Source: SIG603 sp963611165 (GTDB lineage Bacteria; Bacillota; Clostridia; Oscillospirales; Acutalibacteraceae). From it: a DNA stretch of 14,737 nucleotides. The stretch covers positions 1 to 14,737 of the forward strand of contig CAVDQG010000051.1 in the NCBI GenBank assembly GCA_963611165.1. The letters run 5' to 3'. Shown here one piece after another: positions 1-7,559 of this stretch. Both the position numbers and the translations under genes were made by a program. The notes beneath the pieces are model-generated. The model worked only from the letters and a program-made list of their open reading frames with translations, was not told where the DNA came from and did not search any database. The first letter of the stretch is position 1, and each line of letters begins with the position of its first letter.

Positions 1-1
1 C

Positions 2-58
2 TATGAGGGCATCAAGACGATGCACATAGCGGATTTCCTGTTAAGTTCTGAATATTAA
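2..58 (+). CDS. 3' end of an unidentified gene (partial)
   Basis: An open frame enters from the left edge and reads 18 codons, ending ...HIADFLLSSEY, before a TAA stop. A good intrinsic terminator follows within 20 bases, which is what one expects at the end of a real gene. The fragment is too short to assign to any family, and I do not recognise it. Confidence 0.5.
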   Translation, partial: YEGIKTMHIADFLLSSEY

Positions 59-72
59 ACGACAAAATTGTC

Positions 73-106
73 AAATGCTCGCTTTGCAACAGGCGGGCAT
101 TTTGTT
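73..106 (+). terminator. Intrinsic terminator of the left-edge gene
   Basis: A 10-base-pair stem pairs AAATGCTCGC (73-82) with GCGGGCATTT (93-102), with one G-T wobble and a 10-base loop. The T-rich run TTTGTTTG follows directly. It lies 14 bases after the stop codon of the left-edge gene. Confidence 0.7.
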
Positions 107-188
107 TGTAAAAAAGAAAATAGTATATTTATCGCTTTTGTTTGAATGATATTTTAGTCATATGCTGTTTGGAGGGGTGGTTTTGCTA

Positions 189-217
189 TTGTGCCCATTT
201 GAAATAAGTGATAAAAT
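189..217 (+). promoter_or_regulatory. Weak promoter candidate for the DUF262 gene
   Basis: TTGTGC (189-194) and TAAAAT (212-217) are separated by 17 bases. The -10 matches consensus at 5 of 6 positions but the -35 at only 3 of 6. Transcription would start near 224. A small 5-base-pair hairpin (AGCGG 233-237 with CCGCT 246-250) lies in the predicted leader. The rest of 107-283 shows no gene that I can support. Confidence 0.3.
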
Positions 218-283
218 CATATAAAAATTCAGAGCGGATTTTTAACCGCTTTGTAATCTGTATGAGACTGTAAGAGGTATGCT

Positions 284-2809
284 ATGAAAGGTTCGGAGTG
301 TAAATTTCTAAAATTTATGGAGGGCTCGGGTAAGAGGTTTGTTATTCCTGTTTATCAGAGAAACTACGACTGGAAGACGGAGCAGTGCAAACAGCTTTTT
401 GATGATCTTGTGAAGATAATCAGAAATAACAGAAGAAGTCACTTCTTCGGAAGCGTTGTGTCTGTTTACAATCCCGACGGAAGAAACGATGAGTTTTTGA
501 TAATTGACGGACAGCAGAGACTTACAACCGTTTCACTGGTGCTTCTTGCGGTGTATAATCTTTTAAATGAAGAAGTTCTCACTTCCGAAAGTCCTTATTT
601 GAAACAGCAGATTTTGGAGGAATATCTTGTCGATAAATGGGCAAAGCAGGAGACACGCATTAAATTAAAACCCGTTAAAAATGACAGAGACGCATTCGAT
701 AAGTTGTTTGAAAGCGCAGACGAGCATGTAAGAGAATCAAATCTTACGACAAACTACAATTATTTCTACGAGCGGATTCAGAAAAGAGAAATTTCGGTAG
801 ACGAGCTTTTTGATGCGGTGTGCCGTTTGGAGATAATCAGCATCACGCTAAATAACGAGGATAATCCTCAGCTTATTTTTGAAAGTCTTAATTCAACGGG
901 CCTTGATTTGAGCGAGGGCGATAAAATAAGAAATTACATTCTTATGGGTTTGCCGACTAAGCTTCAGGACGAATATTATGAGAAATATTGGAATCGCATA
1001 GAAAAGTGCACGCTTTACGATGTCAGTTCGTTCATAAGAGATTATTTAAGCATAAAGCAATCGGCAATTTCTTCCCAGAAAAAGATATATATTAACTTTA
1101 AGGATTATGTCGAGAGTACAGGTGTTGACACCCGGAGTTTGCTTGAGGAACTGCTTGACTACGCAAAAAGTTATCAAATTTTACTTGGCGGCGGCACGGA
1201 AGATAAGGCTCTGAACGCTTGTATATACAGACTTAACCGCCTCGAGACAACCGTAACAAGACCGTTTTTCCTTGAGGTTTTCAGACTTTACAAGGAACAA
1301 AAGCTTAATCTTTCTCAGGTGAGGAAAATCTTTTTGATAACAGAAAGCTATTTGTTCAGAAGGACAATTTGTGATTTGCCATCCAACGCTCTGAATAAGA
1401 TATTCTTGCTTCTCAACAAAGAGATAATCAGACTTGACGGCACAGACGCCGATTATGTGGAAAAGCTAAAATATGTTCTTCTTTCAAAAAAGGAGAAGTC
1501 TCGCTTCCCGGATGATTACGAATTTGCTTTGAATCTGACGGAGAGACCTGTCTATTTGATGAACAGCAAAAATAAGCTATATATAATGGAACGCTTTGAG
1601 AATTGGGGAACTCTTGAAGATAAAGACGTTTACGGCCACTGTGACGACGGCGTTTACTCGATAGAACACATTATGCCTCAGCATCTAACTCCGTCTTGGA
1701 TAAACGAGCTTGGCGAAAACTGGGAAGAAATTCATGAGACTTGGCTTCACAGAATCGCAAACCTAACGCTAACTGCATACAATTCAAGGTACAGCAACAA
1801 TTCTTTTGAGGAAAAGAAAACCATGCGAAACGGCTTCAAGGAGAGCGGCATCCGCATGAATACCTATATTGCGGAAAAGGAAAAGTGGACGTTTTCGGAG
1901 CTTGAAGAAAGAAATGAATACTTAAAAAGCCGTTCTCTTGAGATATGGCAGTTGCCGCAGACGCAGTATCAGCCAAAGGAAAAACAGTTTGATACATGCA
2001 CGCTAAGCGATGAATTCAGCCTGAGGGGAAGAATTATCAACCGTTTTGCTTATAAAAACACTGAACAACCTGTCGGAAGCTGGACGGAGATGTTCCAAAA
2101 GGTTGTGAGGATTTTGTACTCTGAGGACAGAGGAATAATCACAAGGCTTGCGGTTTCTTCCGAGGGCAAACTTAGCAGTAGCTTTGATACAATTGAAGAT
2201 AAATTTATCAATGCGGCGGAGATTGCTGACGGGGTTTATGTTTCGGTTAATTCAAATACCGACCAAAAGCTTAATTTATTGAGAAATCTGTTTGAACTAT
2301 ATCATATTGACTCCGAGGATTTGATTTTCTACTTGGATGACGAAAGCAAGAAATCCGATGGAAACGACGGCATAACCGCCGAGAATTGCTTTAAGTACTG
2401 GACATATGCGTTAGAGCTTATAAAACAGGCAAATATAGATGCGGAGCTGTTTTCTAAGACAAATCCCGTAAAGAGGGGATATACATCAGGACATTTCGGT
2501 ATGAGTGGATTCGAAATAACCTGTGTGGCAAGAAGAGGGAATGCTTCTGTTCAGTTCTATCTCGGAAAATCCGACAGGGAAGCTAACAAAAAGGCTTTTG
2601 ACAAGCTGTATTCCAATAAAGACGCTATCGAAAGTGCACTTGGAGAACAACTCGAGTGGAACAGAGGAGACGATATAGTGGCATCATACATTAGTTATTA
2701 CTTGAATAATGTAGATGTCAACGATGAATCCGATTGGAAATTGATGGCAGAATTTCACGCCGAACAGAGCAAGAAATTTTATGATGTTTTCGTGCCGTAT
2801 CTGAAATGA
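284..2809 (+). CDS. DUF262/DUF1524 (GmrSD-like) protein with probable DUF4268 C-terminus
   Basis: This 841-residue protein is probably a nucleotide-dependent nuclease of the type IV restriction (GmrS/GmrD) class. The N-terminal DUF262 half shows IPVYQRNYDW (residues 21-30) and the diagnostic IIDGQQRLTT with DGQQR at 75-79. DUF262 is a ParB-like fold linked to NTP hydrolysis. The DUF1524 His-Me nuclease region shows SIEHIMPQ at 459-466 (H462 the likely catalytic His) and HRIANLTLTAYNS ending at 501 (N493, N500). Residues about 560-695 hold a further conserved-looking module (SWTEMF, then LFELYHIDSEDLIFYL). Residues about 700-841 resemble DUF4268 (YWTYALELIKQ, then LEWNRGDD), a domain often seen in restriction-associated proteins. 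There is no signal peptide or membrane segment, so it is cytoplasmic. An AAGAGG site lies 6 bases before the ATG. Relatives such as GmrSD, BrxU and SspE restrict modified phage DNA. That role is inferred here. Both active-site motifs look intact. Confidence 0.85.
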   Translation: MKGSECKFLKFMEGSGKRFVIPVYQRNYDWKTEQCKQLFDDLVKIIRNNRRSHFFGSVVSVYNPDGRNDEFLIIDGQQRLTTVSLVLLAVYNLLNEEVLTSESPYLKQQILEEYLVDKWAKQETRIKLKPVKNDRDAFDKLFESADEHVRESNLTTNYNYFYERIQKREISVDELFDAVCRLEIISITLNNEDNPQLIFESLNSTGLDLSEGDKIRNYILMGLPTKLQDEYYEKYWNRIEKCTLYDVSSFIRDYLSIKQSAISSQKKIYINFKDYVESTGVDTRSLLEELLDYAKSYQILLGGGTEDKALNACIYRLNRLETTVTRPFFLEVFRLYKEQKLNLSQVRKIFLITESYLFRRTICDLPSNALNKIFLLLNKEIIRLDGTDADYVEKLKYVLLSKKEKSRFPDDYEFALNLTERPVYLMNSKNKLYIMERFENWGTLEDKDVYGHCDDGVYSIEHIMPQHLTPSWINELGENWEEIHETWLHRIANLTLTAYNSRYSNNSFEEKKTMRNGFKESGIRMNTYIAEKEKWTFSELEERNEYLKSRSLEIWQLPQTQYQPKEKQFDTCTLSDEFSLRGRIINRFAYKNTEQPVGSWTEMFQKVVRILYSEDRGIITRLAVSSEGKLSSSFDTIEDKFINAAEIADGVYVSVNSNTDQKLNLLRNLFELYHIDSEDLIFYLDDESKKSDGNDGITAENCFKYWTYALELIKQANIDAELFSKTNPVKRGYTSGHFGMSGFEITCVARRGNASVQFYLGKSDREANKKAFDKLYSNKDAIESALGEQLEWNRGDDIVASYISYYLNNVDVNDESDWKLMAEFHAEQSKKFYDVFVPYLK

Positions 2810-2824
2810 GAATGTGGTACTGTT

Positions 2825-3649
2825 ATGACAGATGAAAAAATAATCGAAGCACTCAAAAATATTTTTGATGAAGTAACCGAAGAGGAATATCCCGAAATCT
2901 ACGATATACTTGATGCAAATGTCGATTTTGATGACGGAGTATTGTATTGCAGTGAGGAATATCTGACCGATTTGCTTCATGAGGCTGACGGTGCAAAACG
3001 CCTTCCAAAGTGTGTGGCTGATTTTCTGATTAAATCATATTCTGAGCGTATGGAAAACGGCGATGCCGATGCGGCATGTGATATTGGTGCACTTTACTAC
3101 ACGGGCAGGTGTGGGGAACAGAGTTTCAAGAAAGCACTTGAATATTACACAATTTCCGCAAACGGCGGATGCAGACAGGCACAGGAGAATCTCGGCTATT
3201 GCTATTATTACGGAAGAGATACCAAAGTTGATTACGAAAAGGCTTTCCATTTCTTTGCACTTGGAGCATTTGACGGGCATTTGCGTTCACTTTACAAAAT
3301 CGGTGATATGTATCGTAACGGCTATTATGTAGGGAAGAATGAAAAAGAGGCGTATCGAATCTATAAGCGTTGCGAAGAGACAATGACCGATTCGGCTGAG
3401 GGGTTAGTCGGAGCAGATGTTATGATGAGACTCGGAGACTGCTATTTTGGCGGTATAGGTACGGATGTTGATTATAAGTCTGCACTGAAATATTACCAAG
3501 AAGCCGAAAGACTGTTTTATGAACGTTTGGAGGAGGGGGATTATTTGATTAGCGGTTGTTATAACCACGTGATTTCCCGACAGGCTGAAACAAGAGATAA
3601 GCTGAAAGAGTTGCTGCCGTCATTTGACTGGACTGAAAATAAGAACTGA
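2825..3649 (+). CDS. Sel1-like repeat protein
   Basis: This 274-residue cytoplasmic protein has an acidic N-terminal region of about 75 residues that I cannot assign. Four Sel1-like helical repeats follow, at about residues 81-116, 117-152, 153-187 and 197-231. Typical repeat signatures are ALYYTGR...FKKALEYYTISANGG, LGYCYYYGR...DYEKAFHFF and LGDCYFGGIG...DYKSALKYYQ. Sel1 repeats are short alpha-alpha solenoids that mediate protein-protein contacts and carry no catalysis themselves. The start lies 15 bases after the stop of the DUF262 gene, with no clear ribosome binding site and no promoter or terminator between them. Translation is therefore probably coupled, and the protein likely partners or regulates the nuclease-like protein; this is inference. 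No terminator is visible downstream. Confidence 0.85.
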   Translation: MTDEKIIEALKNIFDEVTEEEYPEIYDILDANVDFDDGVLYCSEEYLTDLLHEADGAKRLPKCVADFLIKSYSERMENGDADAACDIGALYYTGRCGEQSFKKALEYYTISANGGCRQAQENLGYCYYYGRDTKVDYEKAFHFFALGAFDGHLRSLYKIGDMYRNGYYVGKNEKEAYRIYKRCEETMTDSAEGLVGADVMMRLGDCYFGGIGTDVDYKSALKYYQEAERLFYERLEEGDYLISGCYNHVISRQAETRDKLKELLPSFDWTENKN

Positions 3650-3684
3650 ATATCTCAATTCCCAAGCGCTATACCTCGCTACTA

Positions 3685-3711
3685 TTGACAAAATGCTGTA
3701 TTCGGTATAAT
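3685..3711 (+). promoter_or_regulatory. Promoter of the hydroxyacyl-CoA dehydrogenase gene
   Basis: Perfect TTGACA (3685-3690) and perfect TATAAT (3706-3711) hexamers are present, but the spacer is only 15 bases, shorter than the optimal 17. Short spacers with perfect boxes are sometimes seen at activated or tightly controlled promoters. The predicted start is near 3718, about 94 bases before the ATG. Confidence 0.55.
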
Positions 3712-3720
3712 ATATACATA

Positions 3721-3742
3721 ATTGATAAAATTGTTGATCAAT
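3721..3742 (+). promoter_or_regulatory. Inverted repeat just after the promoter, possible operator
   Basis: ATTGAT (3721-3726) is repeated inverted as ATCAAT (3737-3742). The right part also contains the 8-base palindrome TTGATCAA (3734-3741). It begins about 3 bases after the predicted transcription start, a usual place for a repressor site. Which regulator binds is unknown; the TetR-type gene two positions downstream is the obvious local candidate. Confidence 0.3.
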
Positions 3743-3796
3743 GTGGAATTTGTCTTGTTTTGAAGGTATAAAATTATTTACTTCAGACGGATGATG

Positions 3797-3803
3797 AAAG
3801 GTG
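3797..3803 (+). promoter_or_regulatory. Ribosome binding site that decides the start at 3812
   Basis: AAAGGTG lies 8 bases before ATG 3812. The upstream in-frame ATGs at 3791 and 3794 have no comparable site, and starting there would add residues before the usual beta strand that opens the Rossmann fold. Confidence 0.55.
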
Positions 3804-3811
3804 TGGTGTAT

Positions 3812-4771
3812 ATGAAACTGAAAAATGTTGTGGTAGCCGGCGGCGGTGTCTTAGGAAGTCAGATTGCTTTTCAGTCGGCTTATTGCGGAGCAAACGTTAC
3901 TATTTGGCTAAGAAGTGAGGGCTCGATAGGAAGAACTCAGCCTAAACTTGATAACCTCAAGAAAACCTATATCAAGGCTATCGAGGATATGGCAAACGGA
4001 ACGGGCGACTGGTGTCCCGGTATTGCCGACAGCGATAATTTCGACAAAGATGCTTGCCTTAAAAAGGTCGAAGAAGCGTACAACTCCCTTAAGCTTGAGC
4101 TCGATATGAAAAAGGCTGTTGCCGATGCGGATATCGTGGTTGAATCTATGGCGGAAAATGAGAAGGACAAAATTGCTTTCTATCAGAAGCTTGCTCCGCT
4201 TATGCCGCAAAAGACAATACTCGTAACAAACTCCTCGACGCTTTTGCCGTCAATGTTCGCAAAGTATACGGGAAGACCTGACAAATATCTATCTCTGCAT
4301 TTTGCAAATTCCATTTGGAAAAACAATACCGCCGAGATTATGTGTCAGGATCAGACGGACAAGAAGTATTTTGATGAGGTTCTCGAGTTTGCAAACGATA
4401 TACGCATGATAGGCTTGCCCGTCAATAAGGAAAAGAGCGGATATCTTCTTAACTCCATGCTTGTTCCGTTCCTTTTAAGCGGACTTGATCTCTATGTTTC
4501 AGGCGTTTCAGACCCAAAGAGTATTGATATTGCTTGGACAAGGGGCACGGGTGCGCCAAAGGGGCCGTTCCAGATTTTCGACACGGTCGGACTGAACACT
4601 GCTTATAACATAGTTCATCAGTATCAGAGCGTACCGGGACTTCTCTCTCCGTTACTTAAAAAGATGATGATGCCGTATAACTTTAAGAAGATGGAAAAGG
4701 TTCTCAAGGAATATATCGATGCAGGCAAGCTCGGTATGTCCTCGGGTGAAGGTTTCTATAAGTACAAGTAA
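3812..4771 (+). CDS. 3-hydroxyacyl-CoA dehydrogenase, short single-function form
   Basis: This is an NAD-dependent L-3-hydroxyacyl-CoA dehydrogenase-like enzyme (319 residues), interconverting 3-hydroxyacyl-CoA and 3-ketoacyl-CoA in the cytoplasm. The N-terminal Rossmann fold opens with KNVVVAGGGVLGSQIAF, with the glycine motif at residues 10-15. ADADIVVES (104-112) and TNSSTLLPS (139-147) match the family's NAD and substrate regions. H163 in HFANS and E175 in AEIM are 12 residues apart, as in the catalytic His-Glu pair of the family. The C-terminal domain shows SGYLLNSMLVPFL (209-221) and ends with the typical GKLGMSSGEGFYKYK. The family is usually about 280-320 residues. The loop after the catalytic His (ANSIWKNNT) differs from the usual FNPVPVMKL, so substrate range may differ. 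No thiolase or crotonase gene is adjacent, so a complete butyrate or beta-oxidation operon is not shown. The neighbours point to fatty-acid handling. Confidence 0.85.
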   Translation: MKLKNVVVAGGGVLGSQIAFQSAYCGANVTIWLRSEGSIGRTQPKLDNLKKTYIKAIEDMANGTGDWCPGIADSDNFDKDACLKKVEEAYNSLKLELDMKKAVADADIVVESMAENEKDKIAFYQKLAPLMPQKTILVTNSSTLLPSMFAKYTGRPDKYLSLHFANSIWKNNTAEIMCQDQTDKKYFDEVLEFANDIRMIGLPVNKEKSGYLLNSMLVPFLLSGLDLYVSGVSDPKSIDIAWTRGTGAPKGPFQIFDTVGLNTAYNIVHQYQSVPGLLSPLLKKMMMPYNFKKMEKVLKEYIDAGKLGMSSGEGFYKYK

Positions 4772-4785
4772 AAATAAAACTACCC

Positions 4786-4820
4786 AAGACCGATATATCG
4801 TTTGATATGTCGGTCTTTTT
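4786..4820 (+). terminator. Strong intrinsic terminator after the dehydrogenase gene
   Basis: A 14-base-pair stem pairs 4786-4799 (AAGACCGATATATC) with 4804-4817 (GATATGTCGGTCTT), with a single G-T wobble and a GTTT tetraloop, followed by TTT and CTG. It separates the dehydrogenase from the TetR gene. Confidence 0.88.
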
Positions 4821-4829
4821 CTGCCGTGT

Positions 4830-4858
4830 TTGAATTGTTCACAAATTGATGTTAAGAT
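4830..4858 (+). promoter_or_regulatory. Promoter candidate of the TetR-family gene
   Basis: TTGAAT (4830-4835) and TAAGAT (4853-4858) are spaced by 17 bases; each matches consensus at 4 of 6 positions. Placement between a terminator and the start codon supports it. Confidence 0.4.
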
Positions 4859-4884
4859 TAATTTATTAAACCAATGAGTGAAAC

Positions 4885-4889
4885 GGAGG
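4885..4889 (+). promoter_or_regulatory. Ribosome binding site that decides the start at 4896
   Basis: GGAGG lies 6 bases before ATG 4896. The longer frame opening at GTG 4878 would place this site inside the coding region and has no site of its own, so 4896 is preferred. Confidence 0.8.
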
Positions 4890-4895
4890 ATTTTT

Positions 4896-5459
4896 ATGTC
4901 GCAAATTACAAAAAGAGCACTCGAACAGTCGCTTAAAAATTTACTGCTTAAAAAACCGCTTAATAAGATAACAATCAATGATATAACCGAGGACTGTGGA
5001 ATTAACCGCATGACATTTTACTACCATTTTCAGGATATTTACGACCTTGTGGAGTGGGCTTGTCTTGAGGACGCAAAGAAGGCACTTGAAAACAAGAAAA
5101 CGCATGACACTTGGCAACAGGGCTTGATACAGCTTATGAATGCCGTTCGTGAGAATAAGCCGTTTATCATTAATGTATATAATTGTGTCGACAGGGCACA
5201 AGTGGAAAAATACATCAAGCCGCTGACGGATGATTTGCTTCTCGGAGTGGTTGAGGAGGAGTCGGCAAACCTGAATGTACGGGAGGACGACAAGAAATTT
5301 ATCGCTCAGATTTATTCCTATTGCTTTGTCGGAATAATGCTTGACTGGATAAAAGCCGATATGCGAGAAGATCCTGAAATTCTTGTCGAGAGGCTTGCAC
5401 TTGTCATTGAGGGCGACATAGCTTCCGCACTCAAACGCTTCGATTTATCGAATTTATGA
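4896..5459 (+). CDS. TetR/AcrR-family transcriptional regulator
   Basis: This 187-residue DNA-binding regulator has a TetR-type helix-turn-helix at about residues 25-46 (ITINDITEDCGINRMTFYYHF), including the TFYYHF recognition-helix end and the following FQDIYDLVEW. That spelling is characteristic of the DhaS-like TetR subgroup of Firmicutes, whose C-terminal ligand or partner domain is of the TetR_C_8 kind. The rest of the protein is helical and probably forms the dimer and ligand pocket. The gene has its own promoter candidate and a strong terminator. It sits between the hydroxyacyl-CoA dehydrogenase and the oleate hydratase, all on the same strand, which suggests control of one or both, perhaps in response to a fatty acid or acyl-CoA. 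The ligand is not deducible from sequence. DhaS-like proteins can also act as activators, so repression should not be assumed. Confidence 0.88.
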   Translation: MSQITKRALEQSLKNLLLKKPLNKITINDITEDCGINRMTFYYHFQDIYDLVEWACLEDAKKALENKKTHDTWQQGLIQLMNAVRENKPFIINVYNCVDRAQVEKYIKPLTDDLLLGVVEEESANLNVREDDKKFIAQIYSYCFVGIMLDWIKADMREDPEILVERLALVIEGDIASALKRFDLSNL

Positions 5460-5500
5460 TTTTATCAAAACAACCGAAATGATAAAAAACTATACAGTAT

Positions 5501-5538
5501 TCGCGCCGTGATTAAAATGTTATCACGGTGCGATTTTT
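5501..5538 (+). terminator. Strong intrinsic terminator after the TetR-family gene
   Basis: A 12-base-pair stem pairs TCGCGCCGTGAT (5501-5512) with ATCACGGTGCGA (5522-5533), with one G-T wobble and a 9-base loop, followed directly by TTTTT. Confidence 0.9.
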
Positions 5539-5543
5539 GTTTA

Positions 5544-5572
5544 TTGTGAATTTGCGGTGGAAAAACTAAAAT
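5544..5572 (+). promoter_or_regulatory. Promoter candidate of the oleate hydratase gene
   Basis: TTGTGA (5544-5549, 4 of 6) and TAAAAT (5567-5572, 5 of 6) are spaced by exactly 17 bases. The predicted start is near 5579. TTGTGA is repeated inverted as TCACAA at 5577-5582, which would bracket the core promoter. Confidence 0.45.
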
Positions 5573-5612
5573 AAAATCACAAAAGAAAAAACAGAAATAC
5601 GGAGGTTTATTT

Positions 5613-7406
5613 ATGTATTATTCAGCAGGAACTTATGAAGCATTCGTACACCCCGAGAAACCAAAGGGAGTAGACAAAAAATCAGCATACATCATCGGCA
5701 CAGGACTTGCAGGTCTTACGGCTGCGTTCTATCTTGTTCGTGACGGTCAGATGAAGGGCGAGCACATTCATCTTCTGGAGAAGTTGGAGCTTGCAGGCGG
5801 AAGCTGTGACGGCAGAAAAGACGTAACTAAGGGCTTCTATATGAGAGGCGGCAGAGAAATGGATAACCATTTCGAGGTTATGTGGGACTGCTTCCACGAT
5901 GTTCCGTCAATAGAGACGCCCGGCGTATCCGTTCTCGATGAATACTATTGGTTAAATAAGCATGACCCGAACTATTCACTTTGCCGTGCATCGGTAAACA
6001 GAGGACAGGACGCTCACACGGATAAGAAATTTAAGCTTGACAAGGAATCCGCACTTGCACTTTCCAAGCTTTTCATGACGCCTGAAAAAGATCTTGAGGA
6101 TAAGAAAATTTCCGAGGTTTTGCCAGAGTCTTTCTGGTCTACTAACTTCTGGCTTTATTGGCAGACAATGTTCGCTTTCCAGCGTTGGTCAAGTGCTCTT
6201 GAAATGAAGAGATACCTTTGCAGATTTGTTCATCACATTGATGGATTGCCTGATTTCAGCGCACTTCGTTTCACAAAGTACAATCAGTACGAGAGCATGA
6301 TTTTGCCGCTTGTTAAATATCTTGAGTCACACGGCGTAAAGATTGAGTACGGCATGGATGTCAAGAATGTTATCATCGAAACGAAGGGCAACAAGAAGAT
6401 AGCAAAGCAGATTATTTACGTTAAGGACGGAAAAAAACAGAGTATTGATTTAATCGAGGACGATCTTGTCTTTGTCACAAACGGCTGCTGTACAGATACA
6501 TCATGCTACGGCGATCAGAAGCACGCTCCCAATCTTTCGGGAATCAAAAACGGCGCGGGCGAATCATGGGATATGTGGAAGAATATTGCAAAGCAGGCAA
6601 AGCACGGCGAGTTCGGTAATCCTGATGTTTTCTGCGGTGATGTCGAGGCTACAAACTGGATGAGTGCAACTGTCGAGACTTCCAACGAAGAAGTTATTCA
6701 GCACATTATTAATGTCTGCAAGCGTGATCCGAGAGAGGGAAAGGTCACCACAGGCGGAATCGTTACCGTTAAGGACAGCACCGAGAATTGGTATCTTTCA
6801 TGGACAATTAACCGCCAGCCGCAGTTCAAGGCTCAGGATAAAAAGACAGTTCTTGTCTGGGTATATGCACTCAACACAAACAGAGAGGGCAATTATGTCA
6901 AGAAAGCAATGAGAGACTGCACAGGTGAAGAGGTTTGCCGTGAGTGGCTCTATCACATCGGTATTGACGATAACAAGATAGATGACCTTGCCGCAAACGC
7001 TTGCAACACAACAACTTGCTACATGCCGTACATCAACGCATTCTTCCAGCCGAGAAAGGAAAGCGACCGTCCGAAGGTTGTGCCCGACGGATCTGTTAAT
7101 CTTGCGTTCATCGGACAGTTTGCAGAAACTCCGAGAGACACTATTTTCACGACAGAGTATTCCATGAGAACAGGCATGGAGAGTGTTTATACACTTCTCA
7201 ATATCGACCGTGCCGTTCCTGAAGTATGGGGAAGTCAGTACGATGTAAGAGAGCTTTTAAGAGCTTGCTACTATGCTATTGATAAGAAGAGCATAGATGA
7301 AGCCGAATTAAGCCTTAAGGAAAAGCTTCTTCTTAATATAGTTCTTAAAAAGGTAAAGGGAACAGACATCGAGCTTCTTTTGAAGCAAAGCGGTCTTATC
7401 AAGTAA
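5613..7406 (+). CDS. ohyA: Oleate hydratase (FAD-dependent fatty acid double-bond hydratase)
   Basis: The enzyme adds water to cis-9 double bonds of free unsaturated fatty acids, giving 10-hydroxy acids such as 10-hydroxystearate. In gut and skin bacteria this detoxifies host or dietary fatty acids. At 597 residues it matches the usual length of about 590. The FAD Rossmann motif IIGTGLAGLTAAFYL has its glycines at 29, 31 and 34. RGGREMDNHFE (78-88) is the family signature; E82 corresponds to the catalytic Glu of characterised oleate hydratases and Y201 in MKRYLCRF to the catalytic Tyr. SVLDEYYWLNKHDPNYSLCR (106-125) and HHIDGLPDFSALRFTKYNQY (207-226) are near-invariant family stretches. No signal peptide is present; family members are cytosolic and associate peripherally with the membrane. 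A GGAGG site lies 7 bases before the ATG. It is flanked by terminators and so forms a single-gene transcript, with a TetR-type regulator upstream. Confidence 0.97.
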   Translation: MYYSAGTYEAFVHPEKPKGVDKKSAYIIGTGLAGLTAAFYLVRDGQMKGEHIHLLEKLELAGGSCDGRKDVTKGFYMRGGREMDNHFEVMWDCFHDVPSIETPGVSVLDEYYWLNKHDPNYSLCRASVNRGQDAHTDKKFKLDKESALALSKLFMTPEKDLEDKKISEVLPESFWSTNFWLYWQTMFAFQRWSSALEMKRYLCRFVHHIDGLPDFSALRFTKYNQYESMILPLVKYLESHGVKIEYGMDVKNVIIETKGNKKIAKQIIYVKDGKKQSIDLIEDDLVFVTNGCCTDTSCYGDQKHAPNLSGIKNGAGESWDMWKNIAKQAKHGEFGNPDVFCGDVEATNWMSATVETSNEEVIQHIINVCKRDPREGKVTTGGIVTVKDSTENWYLSWTINRQPQFKAQDKKTVLVWVYALNTNREGNYVKKAMRDCTGEEVCREWLYHIGIDDNKIDDLAANACNTTTCYMPYINAFFQPRKESDRPKVVPDGSVNLAFIGQFAETPRDTIFTTEYSMRTGMESVYTLLNIDRAVPEVWGSQYDVRELLRACYYAIDKKSIDEAELSLKEKLLLNIVLKKVKGTDIELLLKQSGLIK

Positions 7407-7440
7407 AAGAGTATTCCTAAATTTACACTTTCTTTTTCGA

Positions 7441-7475
7441 ACGCCGAGAGATTTTCTCTCGGTGTTTGTTTTGTC
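7441..7475 (+). terminator. Intrinsic terminator after oleate hydratase
   Basis: The stem pairs ACGCCGAGAGA (7441-7451) with TCTCTCGGTGT (7455-7465), with one G-T wobble. The drawn loop is only 3 bases, and the innermost pair may open. The T-rich tail TTGTTTTG follows. Confidence 0.8.
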
Positions 7476-7481
7476 CGCATT

Positions 7482-7510
7482 TTGTCCTTGCTATGATGTT
7501 ATAGTTTAAT
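7482..7510 (+). promoter_or_regulatory. Promoter candidate of the CPBP protease gene
   Basis: TTGTCC (7482-7487, 4 of 6) and TTTAAT (7505-7510, 5 of 6) have a 17-base spacer. It starts shortly after the oleate hydratase terminator, giving a leader of about 43 bases. Confidence 0.45.
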
Positions 7511-7559
7511 CACAACAAACACAAAACACCTAATCAAAAACAGAAACGGAGAAAAGAAA

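Noticed and set aside
162..224. A 20-codon plus-strand frame (MLFGGVVLLLCPFE...) upstream of the DUF262 gene
   Set aside because: It has no ribosome binding site and spans the predicted promoter, so it is most likely chance.
3126..3383. Minus-strand frame inside the Sel1 gene, and similar frames inside other genes
   Set aside because: These are antisense shadows with no ribosome binding sites, protein-family features or promoters of their own.
3791..3811. Upstream ATGs that would lengthen the hydroxyacyl-CoA dehydrogenase
   Set aside because: They have no good ribosome binding site and would add residues before the usual first strand; 3812 fits better.
4878..4895. GTG start that would lengthen the TetR regulator
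   Set aside because: It would translate through the obvious GGAGG site of the ATG at 4896.
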